Positions 1-9,128 of a DNA stretch of 64,000 bases are shown here, one piece after another. Origin of the DNA: Nitrosomonadales bacterium (lineage in GTDB: Bacteria > Pseudomonadota > Gammaproteobacteria > Burkholderiales > Gallionellaceae). Both the position numbers and the translations under genes were made by a program. Location of the stretch: positions 1 through 64,000 of the forward strand of contig JAHFQZ010000002.1 in NCBI GenBank assembly GCA_023259055.1, written 5' to 3'. Below the pieces are notes generated by a model that worked only from the letters and a program-made list of their open reading frames with translations, did no database searches and was not told the DNA's origin. Numbering within the stretch: the first letter of the stretch is position 1; every line of letters begins with the position of its first letter.

Positions 1-60
1 TGCGTCAACCAGAAGCCAGTCGTGCTGGACTTCCTCGGCTTTAGCGGAAAATGTTTTCAT
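1..60 (-). CDS. rplM: 50S ribosomal protein L13, N-terminal fragment
   Basis: Only the first 20 codons lie in the window; the gene runs off the left edge. The reverse-strand reading starts MKTFSAKAEEV and continues DWLLVDA, which is the typical start of betaproteobacterial L13, an early-assembling protein of the large ribosomal subunit. An AGGA Shine-Dalgarno core precedes the ATG at 58-60. rpsI would be expected next, outside the window. The gene is divergent from the DUF218 gene at 251. Confidence 0.85.
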   Translation of the reverse strand, partial: MKTFSAKAEEVQHDWLLVDA

Positions 61-250
61 AGCCACAATTCCTAAAAATTCAATAAGTAAACCTCGAAGG
101 GCGCGCATTCTATTGCAGCCCGCCCGCCACTGTCAAACGCTATTTGACCTCGGGACCATCCTCCTTCCCATCGGCATTCCCACAGGAATTGCATGGAAAT
201 ATATGAAAGCATGTAAGATTGTGTCCATTCCGGCAATTTTCCATCTTCAT

Positions 251-1018
251 ATGCCCTGGTTCATCACCAATATCATTGCCACTTTCCTGCTGCCGCCTCT
301 GAGCTTGTTGCTTTTGCTCGCGCTGGGGATCTTGCTGCTCTATCGCCGCCACAAGCTAGCCAAACCGCTGATACTCGCCGCATTCGGCTTGCTCTGGATC
401 GCTTCCACTCCTTATTTTGCCGAGGGAGCACTGCACTTTCTGGAGGCGCAAACCGCACCTCTGGATGACGGTCGTAATAATGCTGAAGCGATCGTGATAC
501 TCGGCGGCGGGACGTATTTTCTCGCGCCGGAATATGCAGGACAGGACACCGTCAGCAACCAAACCCTGGTGCGCTTGCGCTACGGCGCAAAGCTGCAGCG
601 CGAGACAAGCAAACCGATACTGGTGACCGGCGGCAAACCTGGAGGCAACAGCCTTTCCGAGGCACAGCAAATGCGCGAATCATTGGAGCAGGATTTCCGC
701 GCGCCAGTGCGCTGGACGGAGGACGCGTCCGATAATACTTATGAAAACGCCCACCACTCTTTTCGCATTCTGCAACAAGCAGGAATAAGTAAAATCTATC
801 TGGTCACTCACGCTTGGCACATGCCGCGCGCCGCAATAGTGTTCCGCCGTGCCGGGTTCGAGGTAGTCGAGGCGCCGACTGCTTTTACCACACGCTATCA
901 GGTCGACCTGTTGGCATTTCTGCCGCGTGCCGAATCTCTGCTCGACAGCAAATTTTTTGCACACGAAGTTATCGGATTGCTCTGGTATCGGGTAAAGTCA
1001 ACAATCTCCAATAGCTAA
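251..1018 (+). CDS. ElyC/SanA/YdcF-like DUF218 membrane protein
   Basis: The product is a 255-residue inner-membrane protein with two N-terminal hydrophobic spans (about residues 5-30 and 38-55) followed by a DUF218 domain. Seen motifs are AIVILGGG at the start of the domain, VTGGKPGG, the SEAQQM stretch, EDASDNTYENA and VTHAWHMPRA, which is the usual order in ElyC/YdcF proteins. E. coli ElyC affects use of the undecaprenyl carrier in envelope assembly, but the reaction of the family is not settled. The frame is open from 113; I prefer ATG 251 because it gives the usual family length and starts just before the first span. ATG 203 is an alternative. The OsmC gene follows 17 bases downstream. 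Confidence 0.85.
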   Translation: MPWFITNIIATFLLPPLSLLLLLALGILLLYRRHKLAKPLILAAFGLLWIASTPYFAEGALHFLEAQTAPLDDGRNNAEAIVILGGGTYFLAPEYAGQDTVSNQTLVRLRYGAKLQRETSKPILVTGGKPGGNSLSEAQQMRESLEQDFRAPVRWTEDASDNTYENAHHSFRILQQAGISKIYLVTHAWHMPRAAIVFRRAGFEVVEAPTAFTTRYQVDLLAFLPRAESLLDSKFFAHEVIGLLWYRVKSTISNS

Positions 1019-1035
1019 CAAGGCAAAGGATCAAC

Positions 1036-1452
1036 ATGAAAGCACGCGTCAAATGGGTGGAACATGCCTCTTTTCTGGGGGAAACCGAAAGCAATCACGC
1101 CGTATTAATGGACGGCCCGCCCACGGCTGGCGGACGCAACCTCGGCCCGCGCCCGATGGAAATGCTGCTGCTCGGCACAGGCGGTTGCACCAGCTTCGAC
1201 GTTGTCAGCATCCTGAAAAAAAGCCGTCAGGCGATTACCGATTGCTATGTAGAGCTGGACGCGGAGCGCGCCGAAACCGACCCGAAGGTGTTCACCAAAA
1301 TTCACATGCACTTCGTCGTGACGGGTAAGGACATCAAGCCGGAGGCGGTTGAAAAGGCCATCAAACTATCGGCTGAAAAATACTGCTCGGCATCCATCAT
1401 GCTCGGCCAGACTGCCGCAATTACGCATGATTTTGAGGTGATTCAGGAATAG
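1036..1452 (+). CDS. OsmC family protein (YhfA-like)
   Basis: This 138-residue protein belongs to the OsmC/Ohr fold family of thiol-dependent peroxidase-like proteins. The two conserved cysteines are visible in GGCTSFDVV (near residue 52) and KYCSASIML (near residue 116), and the RNLGPRPMEMLL helix preceding the first cysteine is typical of the YhfA branch rather than Ohr. It probably acts in the cytoplasm on organic hydroperoxides, though the substrate of YhfA proteins is not established. An AAAGGA site sits six bases before the ATG. It may be co-transcribed with the DUF218 gene. Confidence 0.88.
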   Translation: MKARVKWVEHASFLGETESNHAVLMDGPPTAGGRNLGPRPMEMLLLGTGGCTSFDVVSILKKSRQAITDCYVELDAERAETDPKVFTKIHMHFVVTGKDIKPEAVEKAIKLSAEKYCSASIMLGQTAAITHDFEVIQE

Positions 1453-1466
1453 ATGGGATGCATGAG

Positions 1467-1510
1467 GTAGGGTGCGCTACGCGCACCATGGTGCATGGAA
1501 TGCACCCTAC
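1467..1510. repeat. GTAGGGTGC / GCACCCTAC inverted repeat
   Basis: The ends GTAGGGTGC (1467-1475) and GCACCCTAC (1502-1510) are exact inverse complements around a core that itself has paired GCGC and GGTGCAT/ATGCACC segments. A shorter copy with the same ends lies at 30153-30177 and one half (GCACCCTAC) recurs near 50400. The position just after the OsmC stop codon suits a dispersed palindromic element rather than a classical terminator, since no T-run follows. Confidence 0.6.
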
Positions 1511-1620
1511 GCCCGCTCACAGTTAAGAAATACGTTTTCGCGGGCAAGTTCATCGCCAATCAAATATAATTATTCGCACGCGCTACTAAACACACATCGA
1601 CAAAAAACCACCCTCCATCC

Positions 1621-2808
1621 ATGGACGCTGCCCGACACACCGAAATGCGCAGCTTCTCCGCGCTTATCGATCGCATCTATCATGGCGCGACCGACCCCGA
1701 TGTGTGGCCGAAAATCATTCAGGACATTGCCGCGTGGATGGGGGCGCCAAAAATAATATTGTTTACGCCGCAGATTGTGCCGGCAAATGGTGGTTTTATG
1801 TTTCCCCATGGCATAACCCAACGTTTCTTCGAGCTTTGGCCGACACACCATAAACCCATGGATTTCTGGGTTGAGCGAGCTGTTGAACGCAACTTTATTG
1901 TGCAGGGTAACGTCGGCGTGGGTGAGGAGCTGGTGACGGCGGACGAACTCGCAGAGTCGCGCTGGTACCGCGAAGTCCTGGCCCCCGAAGACATATTCCA
2001 TCTGCTGACCAGCATCGTTTTTGATGGCAGCGACGGTCAGAATCCCTGTGTGGTCTGTTCGCTGTACCGGGGGATCAATGCGGACGCGTTTGCTGTCGAC
2101 GACAAGCAAAAGCTGTCGCTGATCCTGCCGCATATTTCGCGGGCGCTGGGCGTGATGCTCAAGCTGCGCAATGCCGAATTCAAGCTGGTCGCCAGTTATG
2201 CCGCACTGGACCGCATTGGCACCGGTGTGCTGCTGGTGGGCGGTGATCGGTCGATTCTGTTCGCCAATCGCGCGGCAAAAAACCTCCTGGCCGATGACGA
2301 TGGCCTGTCTTTGCACAAATATGGCACAGGCGCGCTGGGGCGTTTGTTTTCCGGAAACGTGAAAACCCAAGCTGCCATTGACGCCGCCTTGAGCAATGCC
2401 ATCGAGCCGATGGCGCAAGCCGTGCCGCATTTTGCGCAAAGTGTGCGCGTGCCTCGTCCGAGCGGGCAATTACCTTACTCCCTCCAGTTTTCAAGCCTGG
2501 CGAGCAACAATGAGTTTGGAGAAGGCAAGGACGCCCCGCAGGTGATCGTTTTTATCTCCGATCCAGCTCACGAGATACAGGTCGATCCAGAGTTACTCAG
2601 AAAAACCTACGGTTTGACGCCGGCTGAAATCCGTGTTGCGGTAACGCTCTGCCAGGAGGGAAGCATCGAGGAGGTCGCCGCAAAGGCCGGCGTCAGTGTC
2701 AGTACAGTGAAAGTCCAGTTGCATCATGTCTATCAAAAAACTGGCGTCGATAACCGAACCAAACTCACCAAGCTGGTCGTCTCCCTCGCTGCCGTTCGGC
2801 AATCGTAA
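1621..2808 (+). CDS. LuxR-type helix-turn-helix regulator
   Basis: The 395-residue protein ends in a LuxR-type DNA-binding domain (about residues 325-388: YGLTPAEIRVAVTL, the helix-turn-helix EVAAKAGVSVSTVKVQLHHVYQKTGV, then the NRTKL tail). The first about 300 residues look like a PAS/sensor-type region as in autoinducer-independent LuxR solos (ILFANRAAKNLLADDDGL is PAS-like), with no acyl-homoserine-lactone domain. It is presumably a cytoplasmic transcription regulator with an unknown signal. ATG 1621 has no clear Shine-Dalgarno site; ATG 1645 (MRSFSALI) is an alternative. It converges on trpC with a 27-base gap and has no obvious target beside it. Confidence 0.8.
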   Translation: MDAARHTEMRSFSALIDRIYHGATDPDVWPKIIQDIAAWMGAPKIILFTPQIVPANGGFMFPHGITQRFFELWPTHHKPMDFWVERAVERNFIVQGNVGVGEELVTADELAESRWYREVLAPEDIFHLLTSIVFDGSDGQNPCVVCSLYRGINADAFAVDDKQKLSLILPHISRALGVMLKLRNAEFKLVASYAALDRIGTGVLLVGGDRSILFANRAAKNLLADDDGLSLHKYGTGALGRLFSGNVKTQAAIDAALSNAIEPMAQAVPHFAQSVRVPRPSGQLPYSLQFSSLASNNEFGEGKDAPQVIVFISDPAHEIQVDPELLRKTYGLTPAEIRVAVTLCQEGSIEEVAAKAGVSVSTVKVQLHHVYQKTGVDNRTKLTKLVVSLAAVRQS

Positions 2809-2835
2809 CGGGGGGATGTACCAGGGTCGAATTGT

Positions 2836-3624
2836 TTATCCAAACACTTTTTCCAGCTCCGCGCCCGGATCACCCGCGCGCATGAACGCCTCGCCGACCA
2901 GGAATGCATTCACCCGGTGACCGCGCATCAACTTAACGTCTTCCGCCTTGAGAATGCCGCTTTCGGTGACGACGATACGATCACTGGGAATGCGCGGCAG
3001 CAAGTCCAGTGTGGTTTGCAGACTTACTTCAAAGGTGCGCAGGTTGCGGTTGTTCACACCGAGCAGCGGCGTGGTTAGGTGCAGCGCAGCATCCAGTTCC
3101 ACGCCATTATGAACCTCCACCAGAACCGCCATGCCGAGGCTGTGAGCCAGTGCTTCGAACACCTGCATTTGCGCCACATTCAACTCGGCTGCAATCAGCA
3201 GGATCGCATCCGCGCCCATCGCACGCGCCTGATAGATCTGGTATTCGTCCACGATGAAATCCTTGCGCAGCACCGGCAGGGTGCAGGCGGCACGCGCCTG
3301 TTTCAGGTATTCGGCGCTGCCCTGGAAGAACTGCTCGTCGGTCAGCACCGACAAACATGCAGCACCATGCTGTGCGTAACTGGCGGCGATCTCGGCGGGG
3401 CGGAAATCGGCGCGCAGCACACCTTTGCTCGGGCTGGCTTTCTTGATTTCCGCAATCACGGCGGCTTGGCCAGCGGCGATCTTGGCGCGTATCACCCCGA
3501 CGAAATCACGGGTTGGTGACGCTTGCCCGGCTTCGGTACGCATCGTTACAAGCGGCTTGATGGCTTGTGCAGCGGCTATCTCTTGCGCTTTAACGGCGAG
3601 GATTTTTTTCAGGATGTCGGACAT
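2836..3624 (-). CDS. trpC: Indole-3-glycerol phosphate synthase
   Basis: TrpC closes the indole ring in tryptophan synthesis, turning carboxyphenylamino-deoxyribulose phosphate into indole-3-glycerol phosphate. The 262-residue monofunctional TIM barrel shows [11 protein letters not shown], the [12 protein letters not shown] strand, [30 protein letters not shown] and the phosphate-binding end [10 protein letters not shown]. The start MSDILKKI at 3624 gives the normal family length; the frame is open much further upstream, but that part is antisense to proA. It stands alone here, without trpG/trpD, and is divergent from proA with a 96-base spacer that must hold both promoters. Confidence 0.97.
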   Translation of the reverse strand: MSDILKKILAVKAQEIAAAQAIKPLVTMRTEAGQASPTRDFVGVIRAKIAAGQAAVIAEIKKASPSKGVLRADFRPAEIAASYAQHGAACLSVLTDEQFFQGSAEYLKQARAACTLPVLRKDFIVDEYQIYQARAMGADAILLIAAELNVAQMQVFEALAHSLGMAVLVEVHNGVELDAALHLTTPLLGVNNRNLRTFEVSLQTTLDLLPRIPSDRIVVTESGILKAEDVKLMRGHRVNAFLVGEAFMRAGDPGAELEKVFG

Positions 3625-3720
3625 TGCAGGGCTTCGCCTTAAATAAGGGGCGCATTTTACCATCCCGCTTGCGGTAAAATGTCCGCGCACGCCTACCGGT
3701 TTCAAAACGAAAGACACGCA

Positions 3721-4980
3721 ATGGAAGATATCAAGACTTACATGCAGCAAATCGGCCAGCAGGCACGTGCGGCTTCGCGCGTGATGGCGATGGCTGACAC
3801 CAACGCCAAGAATCGCGCGCTGACCGAAATCGCCGCTGCGCTGCAGAACCAGTCTGCGCAATTGCTGGCTGCCAATGCCAAGGACGTTGCGGCAGCAAAA
3901 GCCTACGGGCTGGACGCTGCCGCAGTGGATCGGCTGACGCTGACCGAAAAATCGGTGCGCACGATGGCCGAGGGCTTGTTGCAGATCGCGCAGCTGCCCG
4001 ACCTGATCGGCGCAATCAGCGACCTGAGCTATCGCCCATCCGGCATCCAGGTCGGCAAGATGCGCGTGCCGCTCGGCGTGATCGGCATCATTTACGAGTC
4101 GCGCCCCAACGTCACGGCGGATGCTGCCGGGCTGTGCCTGAAATCCGGCAACGCTGCGATCTTGCGCGGCGGCTCGGAAGCGATTCATTCCAGCCAGGCG
4201 ATCGCCGCCTGCGTTCATGCCGGGCTGCGCGCCGCAGGATTGCCTGAAACCTCCGTGCAGGTTATTGCCACCACCGACCGTGCTGCTGTCGGCGAACTGA
4301 TCACGATGAAGGACTACGTGGACGTAATCGTGCCGCGCGGCGGCAAGAGCCTGATCGCGCGGATTTCCGACGAGGCAAAAGTCCCGGTCATCAAGCATCT
4401 GGATGGCATCTGCCATGTGTATATCGACGATGAAGCCGATCTCGACAAAGCGATCCGCATCGCCGACAACGCTAAAACACAGCGCTATGGCGTGTGCAAC
4501 ACGATGGAGACGCTGTTGGTCTCGATAGGTGTGGCTGCGGTAGTGTTGCCCAGGCTGTGTAAAATTTATATGGACAAAGGCGTAGAGCTGCGAGGCGATG
4601 ATGCGGCGCGCGCGCTGGTGCCGCAAATGAAAGCGGCCACCGAGGAAGACTGGCGCACCGAGTACCTCGCGCCGATTCTGAGCGTGCGCGTGGTTGCCGG
4701 GCTGGATGCCGCAATCGAACACATCAACACTTACAGTTCGCAGCACACCGACAGCATCGTGACGGAAAACTATACGAAGGCGATGCGCTTTTTGCGCGAG
4801 GTGGATTCCAGCTCGGTGATGGTAAACGCTTCGACGCGCTTTGCCGACGGCTTCGAATATGGGCTGGGCGCCGAGATCGGCATCTCTACCGACAAGATCC
4901 ATGCGCGCGGCCCGGTCGGACTGGAAGGACTGACTTCGCAAAAATTTATCGTGCTGGGCAGCGGGCAGATCCGCGTTTAA
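3721..4980 (+). CDS. proA: Gamma-glutamyl phosphate reductase
   Basis: ProA reduces L-glutamyl-5-phosphate with NADPH in the second step of proline synthesis. The 419-residue protein (E. coli 417) has the aldehyde-dehydrogenase fold: the cofactor part with [16 protein letters not shown] and LRGGSEA, the VPRGGKSL segment, HLDGICHVY, the catalytic cysteine in [11 protein letters not shown] and the C-terminal [11 protein letters not shown]-like motif ([11 protein letters not shown]). ATG 3721 (MEDIKTYM) is preferred over the in-frame ATG 3679. proB is not adjacent, so the two proline genes are unlinked here. Confidence 0.97.
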   Translation: MEDIKTYMQQIGQQARAASRVMAMADTNAKNRALTEIAAALQNQSAQLLAANAKDVAAAKAYGLDAAAVDRLTLTEKSVRTMAEGLLQIAQLPDLIGAISDLSYRPSGIQVGKMRVPLGVIGIIYESRPNVTADAAGLCLKSGNAAILRGGSEAIHSSQAIAACVHAGLRAAGLPETSVQVIATTDRAAVGELITMKDYVDVIVPRGGKSLIARISDEAKVPVIKHLDGICHVYIDDEADLDKAIRIADNAKTQRYGVCNTMETLLVSIGVAAVVLPRLCKIYMDKGVELRGDDAARALVPQMKAATEEDWRTEYLAPILSVRVVAGLDAAIEHINTYSSQHTDSIVTENYTKAMRFLREVDSSSVMVNASTRFADGFEYGLGAEIGISTDKIHARGPVGLEGLTSQKFIVLGSGQIRV

Positions 4981-4997
4981 TGCAGCAACTTTGCCTG

Positions 4998-5071
4998 CTG
5001 ATTACACGGATTCCCACAGACTCAAATCAGGCAATGTACTAATCTGTGTCAATCTGCGTAATCCGCGGATA
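4998..5071. repeat. Dispersed AATCTGCGTAATCCGCGG-type inverted repeat
   Basis: The proA-lpdA gap holds a left arm GATTACACGGATTCCCACAGA and a right arm AATCTGTGTCAATCTGCGT... ending in CCGCGGATA. The arms are imperfect inverse complements. Clear relatives occur at 21061-21126 and 63048-63179, always between genes, so this is a dispersed palindromic family. The lpdA Shine-Dalgarno site (GGGAGA) begins about 20 bases downstream of the element. Confidence 0.7.
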
Positions 5072-5095
5072 AGTTAATCGTTCAGGGAGAGAACC

Positions 5096-6847
5096 ATGAG
5101 CCAAACCATCGCAATCAAAGTACCGGACATCGGCGATTTTAAGGAAATCCCTATCATTGAAGTGCTGGTCAAAGCCGGTGATATTGTGGCAGCGGAGCAA
5201 TCGTTGATTACGCTGGAAACCGACAAGGCCACCATGGAAGTGCCCGCGCCGGTTGCGGGCGTGGTGAAAGAAATCAAAATAAAAGTCGGCGATAAGGTAA
5301 GCGAAGGCGATGTGATTCTGATGCTGGAAAGCAGCGCTGCTATACCTGCCCATAAAGCTGGCGCAGCCCAGCCTGCAGCACCAAAAACTGCTGCTCCTCA
5401 TGAGCTTCATATCCCGGTAAACATCATCAAGGGCGATATTCATGCGGAGGTCGTCGTTCTGGGCGCCGGTCCCGGCGGATACACCGCCGCATTCCGCGCG
5501 GCCGATCTGGGCAAGCAGGTGGTGCTGATCGAAAAATTCGCCGCGCTGGGCGGCGTGTGCCTGAATGTCGGCTGCATTCCATCCAAGGCCTTGCTTCATG
5601 TAGCCAAGGTAATCAACGAAGCCGGAGAAATCTCTCCCCACGGCGTGACATTCGACAAGCCCAAGATAGACATCGACAAAATTCGCAGCTGGAAGGAAAG
5701 TGTCGTCGGCAAACTGACCGCTGGATTGGCAGGACTGGCCAAACAACGCAAGGTGCAGGTAGTTCAAGGCACTGCGAAATTTGCATCGCCCAACAGCCTG
5801 AGCGTGGATACCAGGGACGGCAACAAGACCATCACGTTCGATACCGCCATTATCGCGGCGGGCTCCAGCGTGGCGCGCATTCCCGGCTTTCCTTACGACG
5901 ATCCGCGCATTATCGACTCCACCGGCGCGCTGGCGTTGAAGGATGTGCCGAAGCGCATGCTGATCATCGGCGGCGGTATCATCGGGCTGGAAATGGCCAC
6001 GGTATATGACGCGCTCGGCTCAAAAATCAGCGTCGTGGAACTGGCCGATGGTCTGATTCCCGGCGCGGATCGCGATATGGTGCGCCCTTTGCACAAGCGC
6101 ATCGAAAAACGCTACGAGGCGATTTACCTGAAAACCAAAGTGAACAAGATCGATGCCACGAAACAAGGCTTGAAGGTGCACTTCGAGGGAGAACAGGCAC
6201 CCAAGCCGCAACTGTATGACCGCGTGCTGATGGCCGTAGGTCGCCGCCCCAACGGCCGTGACATCGGCGCGGAGGCAGCAGGCGTAACTGTCAACGAGCG
6301 CGGTTACATTCCTGTCGACAAACAGATGCGTACCAATGTGCCGCACATCTTCGCGGTAGGCGACATCGGCGGCGACCCGATGCTGGCGCACAAGGCAGTG
6401 CATGAAGGCAAGGTGGCTGCTGAAGTCATTGCCGGGCACAAGGCTTATTTCGAGCCGCTGACCATTCCGTCGGTGGCCTACACCGACCCTGAAATCGCCT
6501 GGATGGGCCTGACCGAAACGCAAGCCAAGGCGCAAGGCATCGAATACGAGAAAGCCAATTTTCCGTGGGCAGCCTCAGGGCGTGCGTTATCCATCGGACG
6601 CGATGAAGGCTCAACCAAACTGCTGTTAGACCCGAAAACCCGCCGCATTCTCGGCGCGGGTATCGTCGGTGCCAATGCCGGCGAACTGATCGCCGAAGCG
6701 GTGCTCGCACTGGAAATGGGCGCGGACATGGAAGACATCGGCCTGACGATCCACCCGCACCCGACGCTGTCGGAAACGCTGGGCTTTGCGGCAGAAATCG
6801 CCGAGGGCACGATCACCGACCTGCTGGCACCGAAGAAAAAACATTAA
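5096..6847 (+). CDS. lpdA: Dihydrolipoyl dehydrogenase (E3) with N-terminal lipoyl domain
   Basis: The product is the flavoprotein that re-oxidises dihydrolipoamide in 2-oxoacid dehydrogenase complexes, here 583 residues because a lipoyl domain (about residues 1-80, lipoyl Lys44 in ETDKATMEVP) precedes it. An Ala/Pro linker (81-100) leads to the FAD site GAGPGG (123-128), the redox pair Cys155 and Cys160 in GGVCLNVGCIPSK, the NAD site IIGGGIIGLEMA and the C-terminal dimer motif HPHPTLSET. This architecture is typical of the pyruvate dehydrogenase E3 of betaproteobacteria. aceE and aceF are not next to it, which is unusual. A GGGAGA site precedes ATG 5096. Confidence 0.95.
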   Translation: MSQTIAIKVPDIGDFKEIPIIEVLVKAGDIVAAEQSLITLETDKATMEVPAPVAGVVKEIKIKVGDKVSEGDVILMLESSAAIPAHKAGAAQPAAPKTAAPHELHIPVNIIKGDIHAEVVVLGAGPGGYTAAFRAADLGKQVVLIEKFAALGGVCLNVGCIPSKALLHVAKVINEAGEISPHGVTFDKPKIDIDKIRSWKESVVGKLTAGLAGLAKQRKVQVVQGTAKFASPNSLSVDTRDGNKTITFDTAIIAAGSSVARIPGFPYDDPRIIDSTGALALKDVPKRMLIIGGGIIGLEMATVYDALGSKISVVELADGLIPGADRDMVRPLHKRIEKRYEAIYLKTKVNKIDATKQGLKVHFEGEQAPKPQLYDRVLMAVGRRPNGRDIGAEAAGVTVNERGYIPVDKQMRTNVPHIFAVGDIGGDPMLAHKAVHEGKVAAEVIAGHKAYFEPLTIPSVAYTDPEIAWMGLTETQAKAQGIEYEKANFPWAASGRALSIGRDEGSTKLLLDPKTRRILGAGIVGANAGELIAEAVLALEMGADMEDIGLTIHPHPTLSETLGFAAEIAEGTITDLLAPKKKH

Positions 6848-6947
6848 CCTCGCCAAGTTGGGTAGCCTTGCATAGCCATCTGACTAGGCCGTCAAAAAAC
6901 GACGACCAAGTCATTGGTTAACGCTGCGCTAACCCGACCTGCATATC

Positions 6948-7379
6948 TTGCTGGGCAACCATCTGGACACCCTCACCCCATACCTCACCAGCGACCTCAG
7001 CCTTTGGGGGTTGTTCATTTCCAGCTTTCTCGCCGCCACGCTGCTGCCCGGCGGCTCGGAGGCAGTGCTATTCGGCGTGCTGAAACTACACCCAGAATTA
7101 TTCTGGCCTGCATTGTTGCTCAGCTCACTCGGCAACACGCTGGGAGGCATGGTTACTTTTGGCATGGGATGGGTACTGCCGCAGACGCAGCAACTCAAGC
7201 ACGTAGAGAAAGTGCGACGTTATGGCAATCCCGCGCTGCTGCTCGCCTGGACTCCGCTGATCGGCGATGCGCTGTGCCTTGCCGCCGGGTGGCTGCGCCT
7301 CAACCCGTGGCAGGCCGCGCTGTACATGGCAATCGGGAAATTCGCGCGTTACTGGGTGATTGCGAACGCAATCGCTTGA
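6948..7379 (+). CDS. YqaA-like small membrane protein (SNARE-associated/VTT family)
   Basis: The 143-residue protein has several hydrophobic spans and the VTT/DedA-like features of YqaA: the FLAATLLPGGSEAVLFGVL re-entrant-like segment, SSLGNTLGGMVTFGMG and the C-terminal LIGDALCLAAGWLRL with KFARYWVIA. YqaA proteins are inner-membrane proteins of unknown transport role. The only in-frame start is TTG 6948 without a strong ribosome site, so the exact start is uncertain. The gene converges on the radical SAM gene, and an inverted repeat fills the gap. Confidence 0.8.
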   Translation: MLGNHLDTLTPYLTSDLSLWGLFISSFLAATLLPGGSEAVLFGVLKLHPELFWPALLLSSLGNTLGGMVTFGMGWVLPQTQQLKHVEKVRRYGNPALLLAWTPLIGDALCLAAGWLRLNPWQAALYMAIGKFARYWVIANAIA

Positions 7380-7410
7380 CCTATCATTCAACCTTGAAAA
7401 AACAGTTAGT

Positions 7411-7537
7411 CCACGAAACACACGAAAAACACGAAATTTTTCTATGAGGTTCCTAGCTACGGAAGGTCACCGAATGGGTGAGTGATCGATTCATTACTGC
7501 CTTTTGATTTATTTCGTGTCTTTCGTGTTTTTCGTGG
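7411..7537. repeat. CCACGAAA...ACGAAAT inverted repeat, 27-base arms
   Basis: The left arm (7411-7437) starts CCACGAAACACACG and ends CACGAAAT; the right arm (7511-7537) is its inverse complement with two mismatches. About 73 bases separate the arms. Each arm is itself built from three CACGAAA-like units. The right edge lies one base from the stop codon of the radical SAM gene on the reverse strand, and the left edge is about 30 bases past the YqaA stop, so the element fills the convergent gap. It could act as a bidirectional terminator, but T-runs are short. Confidence 0.75.
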
Positions 7538-7538
7538 A

Positions 7539-9128
7539 TCAATCGAGGTTTTTAGGTTCAAATAATACTTCGGCTGGTTGCTTGCCTGATTTTGCCGCCT
7601 TCGACTCTATGAACAGTTCCGGCCCGAGCATCGGCTTCAGATTTCGCGGCTGACTGGGGTGTAGCGGAAAATCTTTCTTGATGGCTTCCAGCTGCTTCTG
7701 GTTGGCGCCGAAATAACGTGCAGCCTGAATCACCCTGGGCACATTCTTGATCAGGTGCCAGATACTCCAGCGATGCTCCCATATGTGCTTGGCGAAACGG
7801 CGCCGATACGCTTTGCTGTCGTAGAAGTGGTGGATATGCCAGTTATAGAGCGCGTCCATTTCTTCGCGCGAGGAGAATCCCTTGGGCAGAAAGACGAAGT
7901 TGAGGCAATTCATCAGGCGCCAGTCCTCGTGAAAATCGCCGGACTCGCCGCTAACACATTCGTTCCATATCGGCGCGCCGTACAGCGGGCTAAACTTGGT
8001 CATGTTCATTTCATCGAGATCGAGTGAGAGGATAAAGTCGCTGGTGGTTTTCACCGTCTGTGGCGTTTCCCCCGGCAGGCCGAAGATAAACAGGCCCTTG
8101 GCGCGCAACCCAGCGGCATGAATGCTTGCGACAGTTTCGCGCACCGCTTCTAGCGTCACGCCGGCCTTGTGGCGCTCCATCATTGCCGGGTCGGCAGATT
8201 CGACACCCATCGAAACCATCAGCGCCCCGGCCTGCTTCAGCATGCGCAGCATCTCGTCCGAAGTATGGCCGGTGCGGATCGCGCAATTGAATTGCATTCC
8301 CAGTGGTTTTTCGATGAGCAACGTGCAAAGCTCGGTGACGCGTTTTTTCTGGGCGGTAAAGAGGTCATCGTAAAAATTGATGTGATAGACCCCGAAGTTG
8401 TCGCGCAGATGCTTCATGTGTTCGTATATGTAGGCCGCAGAATTGATCTTGTAGAGGCGTTCGAACACGGTGCGGTCGCAGAATGAACAGGTGAAGGGGC
8501 AACCCCGCGAAGTGATCATCGTTGCGCCCCAGCGCTTCCCATACGAGAACAGCGGCAGGTGATACCCCTCCGGGAAGCCGGTAAGTTTTTCGTAAGCGGG
8601 GAACGGCAGATCGTCGAGGTTGACGATGCGCGCGCGGCGCGGATTGGTGACGATGCGATCCCCGTCGCGGTATACCAGATTGGATATATCGCACAACGCC
8701 TTGCCTTCGGCCATGTCAAGCAACATGCCCTCACCTTCACCGATGCACAGGTAATCGACCTCCGGGAAATGCTCAAGCAAGGGTGCGCCGAGGGACGAGG
8801 CGTGCACATTGCCGAATACCACCTTGAGATCAGGCTGTTTCCGCTTGATGGCACGGGTGATCTCGATCGCGTCTATGAATGCCGATGTGGTCGCGGAAAA
8901 CCCCACGATCTCCGGCTTGGTGTCCAATATGATGTCCGCATTGGCTTCGATGCCGGGTGGTGCGCATGGGCCAAGGCAATCGTGAACTGCGGTGGGGTGC
9001 CCATGTTTTTCAAGCCAGGCAGCAAGGGTGAGAATGCCAATCGGCATCATGCGATTCGCCAGCACTGAAAAGTCTGGCTGTCCAGGGACAAAATTAAATC
9101 CAGCAGGGTGAACCAAAGTTATGCGCAT
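7539..9128 (-). CDS. Radical SAM protein with N-terminal B12-binding-type domain
   Basis: The 529-residue protein has an N-terminal Rossmann-like cobalamin-binding-type domain (about 1-140, PEIVGFSATT and YLCIGEGEG) and a radical SAM core whose 4Fe-4S cluster cysteines are Cys210, Cys214 and Cys217 (RGCPFTCSFC). Further family marks are NFYDDLFT, the GVESADPAMMERHKAG stretch and KGLFIFGLPGET. No DxHxxG base-off motif is visible, as in many BchE-like proteins. Such enzymes do methylations or ring chemistry, but the substrate cannot be told from sequence. It stands alone, with no lipid, hopanoid or phosphonate gene beside it. Confidence 0.85.
   Translation of the reverse strand: MRITLVHPAGFNFVPGQPDFSVLANRMMPIGILTLAAWLEKHGHPTAVHDCLGPCAPPGIEANADIILDTKPEIVGFSATTSAFIDAIEITRAIKRKQPDLKVVFGNVHASSLGAPLLEHFPEVDYLCIGEGEGMLLDMAEGKALCDISNLVYRDGDRIVTNPRRARIVNLDDLPFPAYEKLTGFPEGYHLPLFSYGKRWGATMITSRGCPFTCSFCDRTVFERLYKINSAAYIYEHMKHLRDNFGVYHINFYDDLFTAQKKRVTELCTLLIEKPLGMQFNCAIRTGHTSDEMLRMLKQAGALMVSMGVESADPAMMERHKAGVTLEAVRETVASIHAAGLRAKGLFIFGLPGETPQTVKTTSDFILSLDLDEMNMTKFSPLYGAPIWNECVSGESGDFHEDWRLMNCLNFVFLPKGFSSREEMDALYNWHIHHFYDSKAYRRRFAKHIWEHRWSIWHLIKNVPRVIQAARYFGANQKQLEAIKKDFPLHPSQPRNLKPMLGPELFIESKAAKSGKQPAEVLFEPKNLD

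Noticed and set aside
2836-4941. A 701-codon open frame on the minus strand covering trpC and all of proA antisense
   Set aside because: Only the part up to 3624 is TrpC; the rest is the shadow of proA, and the normal TrpC length and start lie at 3624.
4998-5071. The palindromic elements as CRISPR repeats or riboswitches
   Set aside because: Single or paired arms with no spacer array and no recognisable aptamer; dispersed copies in unrelated contexts fit repeats.
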